A program made the position numbers and the translations under genes. DNA of 5,297 bases from Verrucomicrobiota bacterium. GTDB taxonomy: Bacteria > Verrucomicrobiota > Verrucomicrobiia > Limisphaerales > JACRJZ01. Below are positions 1 through 5,297 of this stretch, one piece after another (position 1 is the first letter of the stretch; each line of letters starts with the position of its first letter). Location of the stretch: assembly GCA_022711695.1 (NCBI GenBank), contig JAKLEJ010000275.1, positions 1-5,297 on the forward strand. Reading direction: 5' to 3'. The notes beneath the pieces were generated by a model. It was given only the letters and a program-made list of their open reading frames with translations. It was not told the DNA's origin and searched no databases.

Positions 1-195
1 GATTTTCCGGGGCATTCCCTCAGCCCATTGCCACTGCCGTCATCCAGACTATCTGCCACAAATCCCGCCAAAATAAAGAACAATCTCCTGAGTCCGTGCG
101 CGACAGCTTCAGTGTCGTCATGGCGCAAGACCAAGCCGTCTCCTGGAAAGTCACACGCAGTTTGTTTTCGAATCCGGGACCGAGCGGAAGGGGCC
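1..195. other. Non-coding left edge, downstream of the HEAT-repeat gene
   Basis: I see no convincing gene here. Frames crossing it are antisense or extension artefacts of the HEAT-repeat gene. A 33-codon minus-strand frame (121 down to 20) has no ribosome binding site. The stretch looks less GC-rich than the coding DNA around it, as expected of intergenic sequence. A small inverted repeat (CGACA at 101-105, TGTCG at 113-117, 7-nt loop) lies downstream of the HEAT-gene stop. It lacks a T-tract on either strand, so I do not call it a terminator. Confidence 0.5.
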
Positions 196-1743
196 TCACC
201 GATTGCGGACCGCCTGGATGGCCTTGCGGGACTCGGCGGCGGCCATGGGTTTGCCGCTGCGTCCGTATTCCTCCAAGGCGGGAACGCTCTGAGGAGTTCC
301 GATCTGCCCCAGGAGCTTGCAGGACTCCAACTGCACCCACATGTCCCGGTCTTTCAGATACGGCGCCACTTCCGATTCCGCGGCGGCCCCCATCGCCTTG
401 AGGGTTTTGACCGCCTCGCTCCGGTCCTGCATCTGCACCAAACGCGCGGCGACCGCCTTGGCCGCAACCGGGCTTTTCTGTCGCCCCAGGGCTTCCATGG
501 CCGCCCGTCGCACCCAGAGATCGGAATCCTCGACTGCTTTGACCAACGCCGCCACGGACTTCTCGGTTCCCCAACTGACCAGCGCGCGGGCCGCGGCTGT
601 GCGCACGAAGCTGCTGCGATCGCCCAGCAGGGGGACCAGGGCCTCGGCCACCGCTTCCGCTTGATCGTCTGCCGGCGCGCGCGCCAGGCGGTCTGCGGCT
701 CGCCGCAGGATGGCTTCCTCGTTCGAGCGAAGGTCCTGCATCAGCCGCTCGCGCTCCGCGGCCTCGACCGGTTTGGGCTCATTGGCCTTGGCGGCATTGG
801 CCGCCGCCGCGGCCAGGGTCTCCTCGCGGGCCTTGAGCCGGTGTTCCGCTTCCTCCGGGGCAAGTAACTGGCAGTTCACCGTCACCGGCACGCTCAGGCT
901 CAGGTTCGTCTCGTGGATCTTGAAGACATACCGCAGGGCATGCGAGCGAAAGGCCCCGCGTCCTGGGTCAAAGACCAGTTCGCCGCTGCCTTCCATTTCC
1001 AGGCTGGGGGAGTCGCCCGCCTTCTCGGCTGTGCGCAAGGAATAGTCCCTCTTGATCTGCACCAGGCCCGCGGCGCTGCCGGTGATGGCGAAGCGAACGA
1101 CCTCCGCTGCCGAGCGCCGCGTGCCGTCGCCGTCCTCCCCCACGAAGCGAGGCCGCGGCAGACGCTGGCGCTGCCGCTGCGCGATCGACACCTCGCGCTT
1201 CTGCTCCCATCTGGCTTTGCCGTCCCCGGAAAGTTGCTCGATCGCCAGAGTCTCCAATGAGCCCAGCGCATACGGCAAGGGGGTCTCCGCCGTCGTCCGA
1301 ATCACCTCGCCCAGCGGGTTGATCGTGAGTTCGCCGGGCCGGACCAGAATCTGGTCGGCCCAGGGCGCGTGGCGCCGGAATTCCGGACGCGTCCACGGGG
1401 AACGGTTGCCGGCGCCGTTGTTATTGCGTTGCGTGGTCAGCCAACCCTGGTGGGCCAGGACAAACTCGGAATTGGCGTCGGACTTTACGGTGAAGATCGA
1501 GAGCCCCTCGCGCGTTTCGGTCGAGCCGCCGAGCTCGGCCGTGATCTTGACCTCGTACACGTACTTCTGGCCCGCTTGAAAGGCGTAGCGGAGTTTCGGG
1601 GCTGCTCCCGAAACGTCCAGGGATGCCAGGCTTGCGGCTGTTGCCAGGAGGCAGGCGCCGATGCGCGAAACGGGTGTCCAGTGCGCGACGCTGCCGGCGG
1701 AAGTTCGAACGGGCTGCTTCATGGGCAACTCCATAGCAGGCAT
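196..1743 (-). CDS. Secreted HEAT-repeat domain protein
   Basis: The 515-residue product has a signal peptide, with basic residues before a hydrophobic run at about 28-43 and likely cleavage near the Ala pair at 47-48. It is therefore probably exported. Residues about 50-295 are rich in predicted beta strands (opening LRYAFQAGQKYVYEVKITAE) and match no family I can name with certainty. A charged, Ala/Glu-rich helical linker spans about 297-345. Residues about 346-515 form four or five HEAT-like helical repeats, for example 'DRSSFVRTAAARALVSWG', 'DSDLWVRRAAMEALGRQ' and 'DRDMWVQLESCKLLGQIG'. HEAT repeats usually bind proteins, and no catalytic motif is visible, so a periplasmic scaffold role is inferred. 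It lies 39 bp downstream of the dehydrogenase gene on the same strand and is probably co-transcribed. The start is uncertain: Met1 (1743) follows AAAAAGGA and Met8 (1722) follows GGAG. The Met8 start gives a more standard signal peptide. Confidence 0.92.
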   Translation of the reverse strand: MPAMELPMKQPVRTSAGSVAHWTPVSRIGACLLATAASLASLDVSGAAPKLRYAFQAGQKYVYEVKITAELGGSTETREGLSIFTVKSDANSEFVLAHQGWLTTQRNNNGAGNRSPWTRPEFRRHAPWADQILVRPGELTINPLGEVIRTTAETPLPYALGSLETLAIEQLSGDGKARWEQKREVSIAQRQRQRLPRPRFVGEDGDGTRRSAAEVVRFAITGSAAGLVQIKRDYSLRTAEKAGDSPSLEMEGSGELVFDPGRGAFRSHALRYVFKIHETNLSLSVPVTVNCQLLAPEEAEHRLKAREETLAAAAANAAKANEPKPVEAAERERLMQDLRSNEEAILRRAADRLARAPADDQAEAVAEALVPLLGDRSSFVRTAAARALVSWGTEKSVAALVKAVEDSDLWVRRAAMEALGRQKSPVAAKAVAARLVQMQDRSEAVKTLKAMGAAAESEVAPYLKDRDMWVQLESCKLLGQIGTPQSVPALEEYGRSGKPMAAAESRKAIQAVRNR

Positions 1744-1757
1744 CGCCGTCCTTTTTC
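1720..1757 (-). promoter_or_regulatory. Two competing ribosome binding site/start pairs for the HEAT-repeat gene
   Basis: Read on the minus strand, AAAAAGGA sits 5 nt before the ATG at 1743-1741. A second site, GGAG, sits 6 nt before the in-frame ATG at 1722-1720. Both spacings are good. The second start would give a protein seven residues shorter, beginning MKQPVRTSAG, with a more conventional N-region for a signal peptide. The sequence alone does not decide between them. Confidence 0.45.
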
Positions 1758-1782
1758 AAGGGCTTTCGCCCGTCCCTCTTGT

Positions 1783-2571
1783 TCAGCGGTCAGCCGGCGG
1801 GCGGCGATGGAGCTTGTGGGGGGCGGCCTGGTCGGCGCACTTGAGGATCATTTCGTCCACGCAGACGTGCGGCGGCCGGCTGGCAGCCCACACCAGCGCC
1901 TCCGCCACGTCCTCCGCCTTGAGCGGCGCCACGCCTTCGTACACTTTGGCCGCGCGCGCCGTGTCCCCTTTGAACCGCACCAGCGAGAACTCGGTTTCGG
2001 CGATGCCGGGATCGATCGTGCCGACGCGGACTCCGGTGCCGCACAATTCGAGGCGCAGGGCGCGGGTGATTTGCAGCTCGCCCGCCTTGGCGGCGCAATA
2101 GGCCGCGCCGCCCTCATAGGCGGTATGGCCGGCCACCGAGCCGATGTTCAGGATGTAGCTGCCCGGGGTGGAAATCATCAGGGGCAACAGCGCCCGGGTC
2201 ATGCGCAGCACTCCCAGGACGTTGGTTTGCAGCATGGTTTCCCAGTCTTCGTCCTTGCCGGTGGCCACCGGGTCCAGCCCCAGCGCGCCGCCGGCGTTGT
2301 TGATGAGCACATCCACGCGCTCCGTGCGGCTGCGGATCCACGCGGCAAACGCCTCCACGCTCGGCGTCTGCGAGACGTCCAGGGCGCAGACATGCGCCTC
2401 GGCGGCGCCGGCCCGGGCGGCCTCGCCTGCCACCGTCTCCAGCCGGCCCCGGCGGCGCGCCCCCAGCAGCAGCCGGGCGCCTTCCCGGCCGAAGGCGCGG
2501 GCTGCGGCGGCCCCAAAGCCGCTCGAGGCCCCGGTGATGACGATCCACTTTCCTGCCAATGCGGAGTTCAT
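1783..2571 (-). CDS. SDR family NAD(P)-dependent oxidoreductase, YdfG-like
   Basis: This 262-residue classical short-chain dehydrogenase/reductase is full length for the family. Its Rossmann fold carries TGASSGFG at 13-20 (cofactor glycine motif), Asp65 in 'ALDV', NNAG at 91-94, and the catalytic set Asn117, Ser145 ('NIGS'), Tyr158 and Lys162 (YCAAK). IDPG lies at 186-189. Arg39-Arg40 after the second strand suggest NADP(H) preference. From memory, the segments 'EDWETM..TN', 'TEFS.VRFKGD' and 'EDVAEA..W' match E. coli YdfG, a 3-hydroxy acid / L-allo-threonine dehydrogenase. Oxidation of a beta-hydroxy acid or reduction of a small carbonyl compound in the cytoplasm is therefore likely, but the true substrate cannot be read from sequence. 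The start at 2571 is the only Met before the glycine motif; its ribosome binding site is weak (GGG). It is the first gene of a probable two-gene minus-strand unit and is divergent from the sigma-factor gene. Confidence 0.97.
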   Translation of the reverse strand: MNSALAGKWIVITGASSGFGAAAARAFGREGARLLLGARRRGRLETVAGEAARAGAAEAHVCALDVSQTPSVEAFAAWIRSRTERVDVLINNAGGALGLDPVATGKDEDWETMLQTNVLGVLRMTRALLPLMISTPGSYILNIGSVAGHTAYEGGAAYCAAKAGELQITRALRLELCGTGVRVGTIDPGIAETEFSLVRFKGDTARAAKVYEGVAPLKAEDVAEALVWAASRPPHVCVDEMILKCADQAAPHKLHRRPPADR

Positions 2572-2645
2572 GCCAGCCCATGATGCCAGAGCTTGAACGG
2601 CGGGCTAGACAAAACCGGCCGCCTCGTGCGTCATCTGGGGTGGAT
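2572..2645. promoter_or_regulatory. Divergent intergenic region between the SDR and sigma-factor genes
   Basis: This 74-bp gap must hold, or lie close to, the promoters for both the minus-strand pair and the plus-strand sigma operon. On the plus strand TTGAAC (2593-2598) resembles a -35 element, but no matching -10 box stands 16-18 nt downstream. On the minus strand TTGTCT (2613-2608) is likewise unpaired. I therefore call only the region, not specific boxes. If the sigma gene instead starts at 2559, the two genes overlap and this gap disappears. Confidence 0.4.
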
Positions 2646-3152
2646 ATGCCGCCGCCAGCCCTGGAGCGCCTGTACGATGAGCACGCCCAGGCTTTGTATT
2701 GCTTTCTCCTGAGCCTCACGCGCAACGAGGAGGACTGCCGCGACCTGCTGCAGGATGTCTTCGTGAAAACGGCCCGCGACCCCGGCCTGCTGGACGGGGT
2801 TCGCAACGAGCGGTCCTTCCTGCTGCGGATGGCCCATAACGCGGCCATCGACTTGTTTCGCCGCCGCGCCGCCCGGAGGGAGGACGACCGGAGTCCGGCC
2901 GCCGATGCCCCACTGTTCGCGCCAGCGGCGGATCCCGACGCAGAGACGTTTCGCGCGGCTTTGCACGGCGCGCTGGCGGAGCTGCCTCCGGAGCAGCGGG
3001 CCGTGCTTCACTTGAAGCTCTGGGAGGGACTGACCTTCGACGAGATCGCGGAGGCTCTGGACATCCCCTTGAATACCGCCGCCAGCCGTTATCGCTATGG
3101 CTTAGACAAATTGCGCGGCCGGCTGCGTCCTCTTTACGACGAGATCGTATGA
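2646..3152 (+). CDS. RNA polymerase sigma factor, sigma-70 family, ECF type
   Basis: The 168-residue product has the normal size and two-domain layout of an extracytoplasmic function sigma factor, which directs RNA polymerase to a small regulon. Region 2 covers about residues 5-77: 'LERLYDEHAQALYCFLL', then 'CRDLLQDVFVKTAR' (core binding), then 'FLLRMAHNAAIDLFRRRAAR' (-10 recognition). An acidic, Ala/Pro-rich linker spans about 79-100. Region 4 covers about 103-160, with 'LAELPPEQRAVLHLK' followed by the helix-turn-helix 'LTFDEIAEALDIPLNTAASR' for -35 recognition. I chose the ATG at 2646 because region 2 begins at once, GGGGTGG lies just upstream, and the gene then does not run into the divergent SDR gene. 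In-frame ATGs at 2559, 2580 and 2583 would add a Pro/Arg-rich tail unlike the family. It overlaps the next gene by ATGA. ECF subgroup and target promoters are unknown. Confidence 0.95.
   Translation: MPPPALERLYDEHAQALYCFLLSLTRNEEDCRDLLQDVFVKTARDPGLLDGVRNERSFLLRMAHNAAIDLFRRRAARREDDRSPAADAPLFAPAADPDAETFRAALHGALAELPPEQRAVLHLKLWEGLTFDEIAEALDIPLNTAASRYRYGLDKLRGRLRPLYDEIV
3149..3152 (+). promoter_or_regulatory. ATGA stop/start overlap: sigma factor to putative anti-sigma factor
   Basis: The TGA ending the sigma gene shares bases with the ATG of the next gene. Only a weak GAG precedes this ATG, so translation by reinitiation (coupling) is likely. Coupling keeps a sigma factor and its inhibitor in step and supports the functional pairing. 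Confidence 0.75.
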
Positions 3153-3583
3153 AAGACGAGCGATTCGAAGAGTTGTTGCGGGCGCAGCCGTTGCGGCAGG
3201 TTCCCAGTGCCTGGCGGGCCGGCATTCTCGAGCGGGCGAACGCCGCCGCGGACATCGCCGCGCCGATGACGCGCGGGCAGGACCTGCCGTGGTGGCGAGC
3301 CTGGCTCTGGCCCCACCCTGTCGCCTGGGGCGGGCTGGCCGCGGCCTGGCTGCTGAGCCTGGGCCTGGGCTGGTCCACGCCCGCGCCCGGCGACGGCCGA
3401 TCCAGCCCCGCCGCCCGCGCGGTCTCGGTCTCGGAGCTTCAGGCTGCGCTGGTCTTGTGGCATCGCGCCGCCATCGAGATGACAGAACCCGATGCCCCAA
3501 AGGTTGCCGAGCCGCCCAGCCCCACGCCTGCTCTTCCACCGCACAGCCGGCGCCTTACACCTTTGTCCGTTCGACTGACATGA
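3149..3583 (+). CDS. Putative anti-sigma factor, single-pass membrane protein
   Basis: This 144-residue product is not a family I can name, and its role is inferred mainly from context. The N-terminal part, about residues 1-50, is probably cytoplasmic and contains 'FEELLRAQPLRQVPSAWRAGILERA', two short helices around a Pro. One hydrophobic span lies at about 57-75 ('PVAWGGLAAAWLLSLGLGW'). A Ser/Pro/Ala-rich tail of about 65 residues would lie outside the membrane. Short proteins of this shape, cotranslated with ECF sigma factors, are usually membrane anti-sigma factors that hold the sigma factor until a signal arrives. It has no cysteine at all, so it lacks the zinc-binding HxxxCxxC motif of the ZAS class. 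It overlaps both neighbours by ATGA. The alternative is an unrelated small membrane protein carried in the operon. Confidence 0.85.
   Translation: MKDERFEELLRAQPLRQVPSAWRAGILERANAAADIAAPMTRGQDLPWWRAWLWPHPVAWGGLAAAWLLSLGLGWSTPAPGDGRSSPAARAVSVSELQAALVLWHRAAIEMTEPDAPKVAEPPSPTPALPPHSRRLTPLSVRLT
3580..3583 (+). promoter_or_regulatory. ATGA stop/start overlap: anti-sigma to membrane-anchored protein
   Basis: The TGA closing the putative anti-sigma gene overlaps the ATG of the 506-residue protein in the same 4-base arrangement as the previous junction. No Shine-Dalgarno sequence is visible just upstream ('GTTCGACTGAC'), so translation probably depends on ribosomes finishing the preceding gene. This overlap also fixes the third gene's start against longer in-frame readings that begin inside the anti-sigma gene. 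Confidence 0.75.
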
Positions 3584-5100
3584 ATGCCTCCGACTCCAAC
3601 GCTCCCAAACGTTCGTTGTTCCGGCGCATTTTTCGATGGCGCACCCTGGCGATCCTCGGCTTCTCGATCGTCGCGCTGGTGACGCTGGCGGTGCTGCTCA
3701 ACGCCGAGGAGAACTGGCGCGCCAGCCGGGCGTGGAAGCAATGCCGGCAGGCGCTCGAGGCGAAGGGCGAGCGCCTCGACCTTGCCGGGTTCGTTCGCCC
3801 GCTTCCGCCCGCTGACCGGAACTTCGGCGCCGCGCCCCTGCTCAGCAACATGGTCTGCCGGGGCGACCTCAAGCCCCCCCTCGACATCCACCTGAACGGG
3901 CCCACCAACGTGCCATCCCTCGGTTCGTGGCGCGCGGGCCTCGGCTTCGACGCCGCCGGATGGTGCGCCTATTATCGCCAGGGCGCGAATGACTCCGCGC
4001 CCGCCCAGCCCGAGAGCGCGGCGCGGGACATCCTCGCCGCCCTGGGCAGGTATGACCGCGAGTTTGCCGAACTGCGCGCCGCCGCTGCCCTGCCCGAGGC
4101 CCGGTTCCTGTGGCTGCCCACCAACGAGGTGATGGCGCTGAACATGCCTTTCCTGGCGGGCGCGAAGTCCGTCTCCCAGGCCGTCTGCCTGCGGGCCAAC
4201 GCCTGGCTGCTCTCGGGGCGGCCGGAGGAGGCCCTGGCCGAGCTGCGCATCAATCTCAAACTGATCGATGCCTTGGACGCGGAACCTTTGCTGATTTCGT
4301 TCCTGGTCGCCCGCAGCGTCACCGAGACTGCCCTCCAACCCCTGTGGGAGGGGCTGCGGCGAAACGCCTGGAGCGAGGCGCAGTTGGCTGGCGTCGAGGC
4401 CGCCCTGGCGCGGTTGAACGCGGTCGAGCGCGGCATCCGCACGTTGCGCGGCGAACGCGCCTTCGGGAACGCTCTCTCGGGCGAACTCATTCGCCACCGC
4501 TCCCAGGCGCGCCAGGCCCTCGCCGCTATGGAGGATGACCGTGCCGGTCGCGACTGGCCGTGGGTGAGCCGGGTCTTCTTTCCTTGCTGGGTGGTTTGGC
4601 GCAGCCAGGTTCTCGGCAACCGCTGTCTTCAGGACATCGTCGAGAGCCTCGAAGAATCCCTGGCGCAGCCCTCCCGGCCTTGCCTGCTCAGCCCGGCGCT
4701 GACCAACGCCTGGAATGCGCGGTTGGCCGGCCCGAGCCTCTACAATGCCCTGGCTCGCGCCCTCCTGCCGGTTATGTTTACCGTCCCCGACAAGGTGTGC
4801 CGGGGTCAGGCGGTGGTGAACCTGGCCCGCACCGGCGTGGCCCTGGAGCGCTATCGACTGGCCAACGGCCGCTACCCCGCCAGGCTCGAGGATTTGGCCC
4901 CGCGGTTCCTGGAGAAACCGCTGGCCGATCCCTACGACGGCTGCCCGCTTCGGTACCGCCTCGAGGCCGACGGCGCCTTTACCCTCTACTCGGTTGGGAC
5001 CAACCTGGCCGACGAGGGGGGACAGCGCCCCTCCCGGAGCAGACCCCGGGGGACTGGCGAGCGCGGCGACCTGGTGTGGAGCTATGACACGAGCAGGTGA
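3580..5100 (+). CDS. Membrane-anchored protein with helical middle and pseudopilin-like C-terminus
   Basis: I do not recognise this 506-residue protein as a named family. A short basic N-terminus (KRSLFRRIFRWR, 10-21) precedes one membrane span at about 22-41, so the rest is probably periplasmic. Residues about 45-400 are largely alpha-helical. The stretch 202-231 ('LRANAWLLSGRPEEALAELR') looks like a TPR-type helix pair, followed by further helices to about 365. Residues about 407-481 contain 'ALERYRLANGRYPARLEDLA', then 'ADPYDGCPLRYRLE', then 'FTLYSVGTNLADEGG'. This order resembles the C-terminal part of type II secretion major pseudopilins (GspG), though the N-terminal prepilin motif is absent. 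Proteins with this tail are, as I recall, common and uncharacterised in Planctomycetota and Verrucomicrobiota. It is third in an ATGA-coupled operon after the sigma and anti-sigma genes. A sensor, co-regulator or envelope output role is inferred. The span and operon position are clear; function is open. Confidence 0.9.
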   Translation: MNASDSNAPKRSLFRRIFRWRTLAILGFSIVALVTLAVLLNAEENWRASRAWKQCRQALEAKGERLDLAGFVRPLPPADRNFGAAPLLSNMVCRGDLKPPLDIHLNGPTNVPSLGSWRAGLGFDAAGWCAYYRQGANDSAPAQPESAARDILAALGRYDREFAELRAAAALPEARFLWLPTNEVMALNMPFLAGAKSVSQAVCLRANAWLLSGRPEEALAELRINLKLIDALDAEPLLISFLVARSVTETALQPLWEGLRRNAWSEAQLAGVEAALARLNAVERGIRTLRGERAFGNALSGELIRHRSQARQALAAMEDDRAGRDWPWVSRVFFPCWVVWRSQVLGNRCLQDIVESLEESLAQPSRPCLLSPALTNAWNARLAGPSLYNALARALLPVMFTVPDKVCRGQAVVNLARTGVALERYRLANGRYPARLEDLAPRFLEKPLADPYDGCPLRYRLEADGAFTLYSVGTNLADEGGQRPSRSRPRGTGERGDLVWSYDTSR

Positions 5101-5101
5101 A

Positions 5102-5122
5102 TCCGCGCACGCTTGTCGCGGG
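5102..5122 (+). other. GC-rich hairpin just after the operon's last stop codon
   Basis: CCGCG (5103-5107) can pair with CGCGG (5117-5121) around a 9-nt loop, and a T-G wobble at 5102/5122 extends the stem. It lies two bases past the TGA at 5098-5100. No T-run follows, so it is not a canonical intrinsic terminator. It could still protect the 3' end or slow polymerase. Confidence 0.25.
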
Positions 5123-5143
5123 ACGAACGGAATAGGAGACGGG

Positions 5144-5206
5144 ATGAGGCGTGTCACTCCGCTGCGCGCCGTCCGGAAGGTCGTCGGCCGATCGCGGCGC
5201 GCGTGA
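5144..5206 (+). CDS. Possible 20-residue basic peptide with a good ribosome binding site
   Basis: A short frame encodes MRRVTPLRAVRKVVGRSRRA, rich in Arg and Lys. AGGAG at 5134-5138 stands 5 nt before the ATG, the best Shine-Dalgarno match on the plus strand in this window. It lies 43 bp after the sigma operon. No family is recognisable and the composition is what random GC-rich DNA often gives, so it may be chance. A leader peptide for a gene beyond the window is another possibility. Confidence 0.15.
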   Translation: MRRVTPLRAVRKVVGRSRRA

Positions 5207-5297
5207 AGAGAGGCGCGATGCCTGCGCTCCGCGCGAGGCCACAAGACTTTCTTGCTGTGGCAAGGAGCTCCGCCGACCGGCGGACTGGTCGTTCAGG
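5207..5297. repeat. Possible dispersed intergenic repeat fragment at the right edge
   Basis: The segment contains 'GGCGCGATGCCTGCGCTCCG' (5212-5231) and a near-perfect inverted repeat, TCCGCCG (5269-5275) and CGGCGGA (5278-5284), separated by 2 nt. From memory, strings of this kind occur repeatedly between genes of Verrucomicrobiota and Planctomycetota, where they produce spurious peptides such as '..RMPAL..' or '..QASRL..'. The plus frame from the ATG at 5218 (GAGAGG upstream) stays open to the window end and could be the start of a truncated gene. Its translation (MPALRARPQDFLAVARSSAD) suggests the repeat instead. Only one copy is visible, so the repeat status is unproven. Confidence 0.3.

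Noticed and set aside
101..117. Small hairpin CGACA/TGTCG downstream of the HEAT gene as a terminator
   Set aside because: The stem has only five pairs, the loop is 7 nt, and neither strand has a T-tract after it.
28..867. A 279-codon plus-strand frame and a 184-codon minus-strand frame (20-574)
   Set aside because: Both overlap the HEAT-repeat coding region in other frames, show skewed composition and have no domain signal.
1651..1662. Lipobox-like 'IGAC' (Cys31) in the HEAT-repeat protein
   Set aside because: The hydrophobic run follows the cysteine instead of preceding it, so it cannot be a lipoprotein signal. An ordinary signal peptide fits better.
1369..2583. A 404-codon plus-strand frame across the SDR and HEAT-gene start
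   Set aside because: It is antisense to the SDR gene, whose full catalytic set is intact. Its translation is low-complexity Arg/Gly/His/Ala sequence without motifs.
2593..2632. Possible ECF autoregulatory promoter (GAAC at 2595 with CGT at 2625 or GTC at 2630)
   Set aside because: The spacing between the two elements is about 26 nt or more, well beyond the 16-17 nt usual for ECF promoters.
3289..3579. Upstream extension of the 506-residue protein in the same frame
   Set aside because: It runs over the putative anti-sigma gene in another reading frame. The ATG at 3580 has the ATGA overlap and directly precedes a basic stretch and membrane span.
3439..5244. A 601-codon open frame on the minus strand opposite the sigma operon
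   Set aside because: It is rich in Gly, Arg, Gln and Pro with no recognisable domain, and it lies antisense to genes with clear domains, a membrane span and ATGA junctions. In GC-rich DNA such shadow frames are expected.

Overview
This GC-rich window is densely coding. It looks like part of a Verrucomicrobiota (or possibly Planctomycetota) chromosome, perhaps from an uncultured lineage. That assignment is inferred from protein style: a secreted HEAT-repeat protein, an ECF sigma factor followed by a short single-pass protein with a 'PSAWRAGIL' motif, and a membrane-anchored protein ending in an 'NGRYP...DPYDG.PLRYR...LYSVG' module. There is no rRNA, tRNA, phage, transposase or CRISPR signal. 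Nothing fixes the species.

Layout. Positions 1-195 hold no convincing gene. Two minus-strand genes follow. A YdfG-like short-chain dehydrogenase/reductase (2571 down to 1783) lies upstream of a secreted HEAT-repeat protein (1743 down to 196). The 39-bp gap between them suggests co-transcription, but no functional link is visible. A 74-bp divergent spacer (2572-2645) separates this pair from a plus-strand cluster.

The plus-strand cluster has three genes joined by two identical 4-base ATGA stop/start overlaps: an ECF-type RNA polymerase sigma factor (2646-3152), a short cysteine-free single-pass membrane protein that is probably its anti-sigma factor (3149-3583), and a 506-residue membrane-anchored protein (3580-5100). 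The last has a long alpha-helical middle and a C-terminal segment resembling the periplasmic end of GspG-type pseudopilins. The plausible reading is an envelope-signalling unit. The anti-sigma protein would hold the sigma factor at the membrane, and the large third protein would act as sensor, co-regulator or output. The operon structure is seen in the sequence; the signalling role is inferred.

The right edge (5101-5297) is intergenic. It has a GC-rich hairpin just after the last stop, a 20-codon ORF with a good Shine-Dalgarno sequence, and a palindromic stretch running off the end that resembles dispersed intergenic repeats of these phyla. No complete, clearly novel defence or mobile system is present. 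The most interesting item is the translationally coupled sigma / membrane protein / pseudopilin-tailed protein operon.
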